Source of the DNA: Gluconacetobacter azotocaptans | GTDB taxonomy: Bacteria > Pseudomonadota > Alphaproteobacteria > Acetobacterales > Acetobacteraceae | Assembly (NCBI RefSeq): GCF_014174355.1 | Contig: NZ_JABEQF010000015.1 | Span: 1 to 64,000 of the forward strand | DNA: 64,000 nucleotides | Reading direction: 5' to 3' | Shown: positions 62,685 to 64,000 of the stretch, piece by piece | Layout: each line of letters begins with the position of its first letter | Position numbering within the stretch: the first letter of the stretch is position 1 | Made by a program: the position numbers and the translations under genes | The notes under the pieces: model-generated | The model's input: the letters and a program-made list of their open reading frames with translations, nothing else | The model's database searches: none | Told to the model about the DNA's origin: nothing

Positions 62685-64000
62685 GTGGACTCCCATCCGG
62701 CGGATCGGCTGGGCGACGCGCGGTCCGACGACCGTCTGGACCTCTACCGGGCCAGCGCGCGGTTGCAGGATATGCGGGCTGTCGCCGCGCGCGACGATCT
62801 GGACCGGCTGGCGCATCTGATCCGGCTGCAGGAGCGGTCCCTTTCGGGCCGTCTGGTGCGTCTGCTGCGCGCCGTGCGCGCGCTGGCGCTGGGACGCACG
62901 CCCACGGGCCAGCCGCTGCGGCAGGCGGTTGTACGTCTGCGGCAGGACGGCGCCATCCGGACGACCCGGCGCGTGGCCCGCCGGATCCGGCATGCCCTTC
63001 GTTCCACGCCGCCGCACGCCGGCCTGACGCCTGCCGCTACGCACGACGCCTATGTGCGGGCCGTCGGGGCGGACGGGCTGGCGCCCCGGATCCTGATCAT
63101 TGCGGAACTCAGCCTGGGCCAATGCGCGAAATATCGTGTCTGGCAAAGGGTGGAGCAGCTTCGATATCTGGGTTGGGCGTGCAGGGTCGTGGATTGGCGC
63201 GACACCGGCCCGGTGCTGACGGCCCTGCAATTCTGCACGCAGGTCGTCTTCTATCGCGTGCCGGCCTTCGATTCGGTGCAAACCCTGCTGGCCGAGGCCA
63301 GGCGCCTGTCGCTGCCGTGCTGGTGGGAGGTCGATGACCTGATCTTCGACCGCGACCTGTATCTGCGCAACGGCAACCTCGCTACCCTGCCCGACGCCGA
63401 ACGTGCACAGTTGCTGCTGGGGGTTGGGCTGTTCCGAAATTGCATGCTGGCCTGCGACCGGGGCATCGCCTCCACTCCCGCTCTGGCCGAGGCGATGCGC
63501 GCCGCCGGCCTGCGCGATGTCGCGGTGATCGAAAACGCGCTGGATGCCGAGACCCTGGCCGTTGTCGCCGGGCTGGGGGCGGGGCAGGCACGGGATGACG
63601 GCGACGGACCGGTGGTGGTCATCTACGGGTCGGGGACACGGACCCACGACGCCGATTTTCGCGTGGCCGTGCCGGGGCTGGTCGCCGCGATGGCGGCGGA
63701 TGCGCGCCTGTGGCTGCAAATCGTCGGCGACCTGGCGGTACCCGGGGAACTGGCCGCGTTCGGCGACCGGGTGGAGATCCTGCCCGGCCGCCCCTATCGG
63801 GACTATCTGGCGCTGCTGGCCCAGGCGGATATCGCCATTGCTCCTCTGGAAGATTGCATTTTCAACGACGCCAAGAGCAACATCAAATATATCGAAGCCG
63901 CGATCCTGGGCCTGCCGTCGGTCTGTTCCCCCCGCCGCGCGTTCGCCGATGCGATCATCGACGGCCGGAACGGCTGCCTGGCTGCCACCGACGACGATTG
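62685..64000 (+). CDS. Glycosyltransferase, C-terminus outside the window
   Basis: 438 codons are visible from GTG 62685, eight bases after the RTX stop; the frame stays open to the right edge. The N-terminal 130 residues are Arg-rich and helical (LAHLIRLQERSLSGRLVRLL). A GT-B-like module follows: FYRVPAFDSVQTLL, EVDDLIFDRDLYLRNGNL, YGSGTRTHDADF and IAPLEDCIFNDAKSNIKYIE. This matches the middle module of the 932-residue protein. It probably works in the same pathway. The start is uncertain, as the ribosome-binding site is weak. Confidence 0.8.
   Translation, partial: MDSHPADRLGDARSDDRLDLYRASARLQDMRAVAARDDLDRLAHLIRLQERSLSGRLVRLLRAVRALALGRTPTGQPLRQAVVRLRQDGAIRTTRRVARRIRHALRSTPPHAGLTPAATHDAYVRAVGADGLAPRILIIAELSLGQCAKYRVWQRVEQLRYLGWACRVVDWRDTGPVLTALQFCTQVVFYRVPAFDSVQTLLAEARRLSLPCWWEVDDLIFDRDLYLRNGNLATLPDAERAQLLLGVGLFRNCMLACDRGIASTPALAEAMRAAGLRDVAVIENALDAETLAVVAGLGAGQARDDGDGPVVVIYGSGTRTHDADFRVAVPGLVAAMAADARLWLQIVGDLAVPGELAAFGDRVEILPGRPYRDYLALLAQADIAIAPLEDCIFNDAKSNIKYIEAAILGLPSVCSPRRAFADAIIDGRNGCLAATDDD

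Overview
The window is high-GC, densely coded chromosomal DNA of an alphaproteobacterium, most likely an acetic acid bacterium (Acetobacteraceae, Gluconacetobacter/Komagataeibacter type). This is an inference from gene content: a sorbosone-dehydrogenase-like PQQ sugar dehydrogenase, a mannitol/polyol dehydrogenase, osmoregulated periplasmic glucan genes, trehalose genes, an alphaproteobacterial zinc-less L36, NDUFA12 and NADP-isocitrate dehydrogenase. Most of it is ordinary core and accessory genome. Two stretches stand out by lower GC and different codon use: a DyP-peroxidase/encapsulin operon (53.6-55.5 kb) and a GH3 beta-glucosidase (56.1-58.3 kb).

Layout. 0-5 kb: the 5' end of glyA, a low-molecular-weight phosphatase, a sugar dehydrogenase, an OYE flavin oxidoreductase, a Wzm/Wzt-like ABC exporter and tRNA-Asp. 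5-8.4 kb: ahpC-ahpD divergent from oxyR, then rpmJ and a TPR protein. 8.5-15.4 kb: an OmpA-like/MotA-like/MotB-like envelope operon, suhB, and the complete EF-P module (efp, epmB, epmA). 15.4-20.1 kb: two small lipoproteins, thiE, zapA - 6S RNA - 5-formyl-THF cyclo-ligase, and a YmdB-type phosphoesterase. 20-33 kb: Mrp, OpgC with an SGNH hydrolase, a DegP protease with a FUSC protein, a polyol dehydrogenase, and a ModE-like regulator before opgG-opgH. 33-41 kb: an Ivy-type lysozyme inhibitor, YbaK, a cation/proton antiporter, an SDR, a MITE-like element, a DEAD-box helicase and a zinc alcohol dehydrogenase. 41-53 kb: a Fur box, icd, a TSCPD-protein/ridA/GNAT cluster with an NrdR-like box, NDUFA12-mlaD-DUF2155, otsB-otsA-dsbB, a DUF1328 micro-membrane protein, and glutamine-dependent nadE. 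53-58 kb: the encapsulin locus and GH3. 58-64 kb: a three-module 932-residue glycosyltransferase, an RTX-like protein and a partial glycosyltransferase running off the right edge.

The best system is the encapsulin nanocompartment. The DyP peroxidase ends in a recognisable encapsulin-loading peptide, sits one base upstream of the shell gene, has its own AT-rich promoter region, and is bracketed by two direct copies of a long intergenic repeat, which suggests insertion. A second regulatory lead is the NrdR-like box in front of a stand-alone TSCPD-domain gene, which would link an orphan class II ribonucleotide-reductase-like domain to the RNR regulon. A family of modular palindromic repeats occupies most convergent gene ends and probably acts as bidirectional terminators.

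Limits: everything here is read by eye. Family names rest on recognised motifs and lengths, not on searches, and start codons were chosen from ribosome-binding sites and overlaps.
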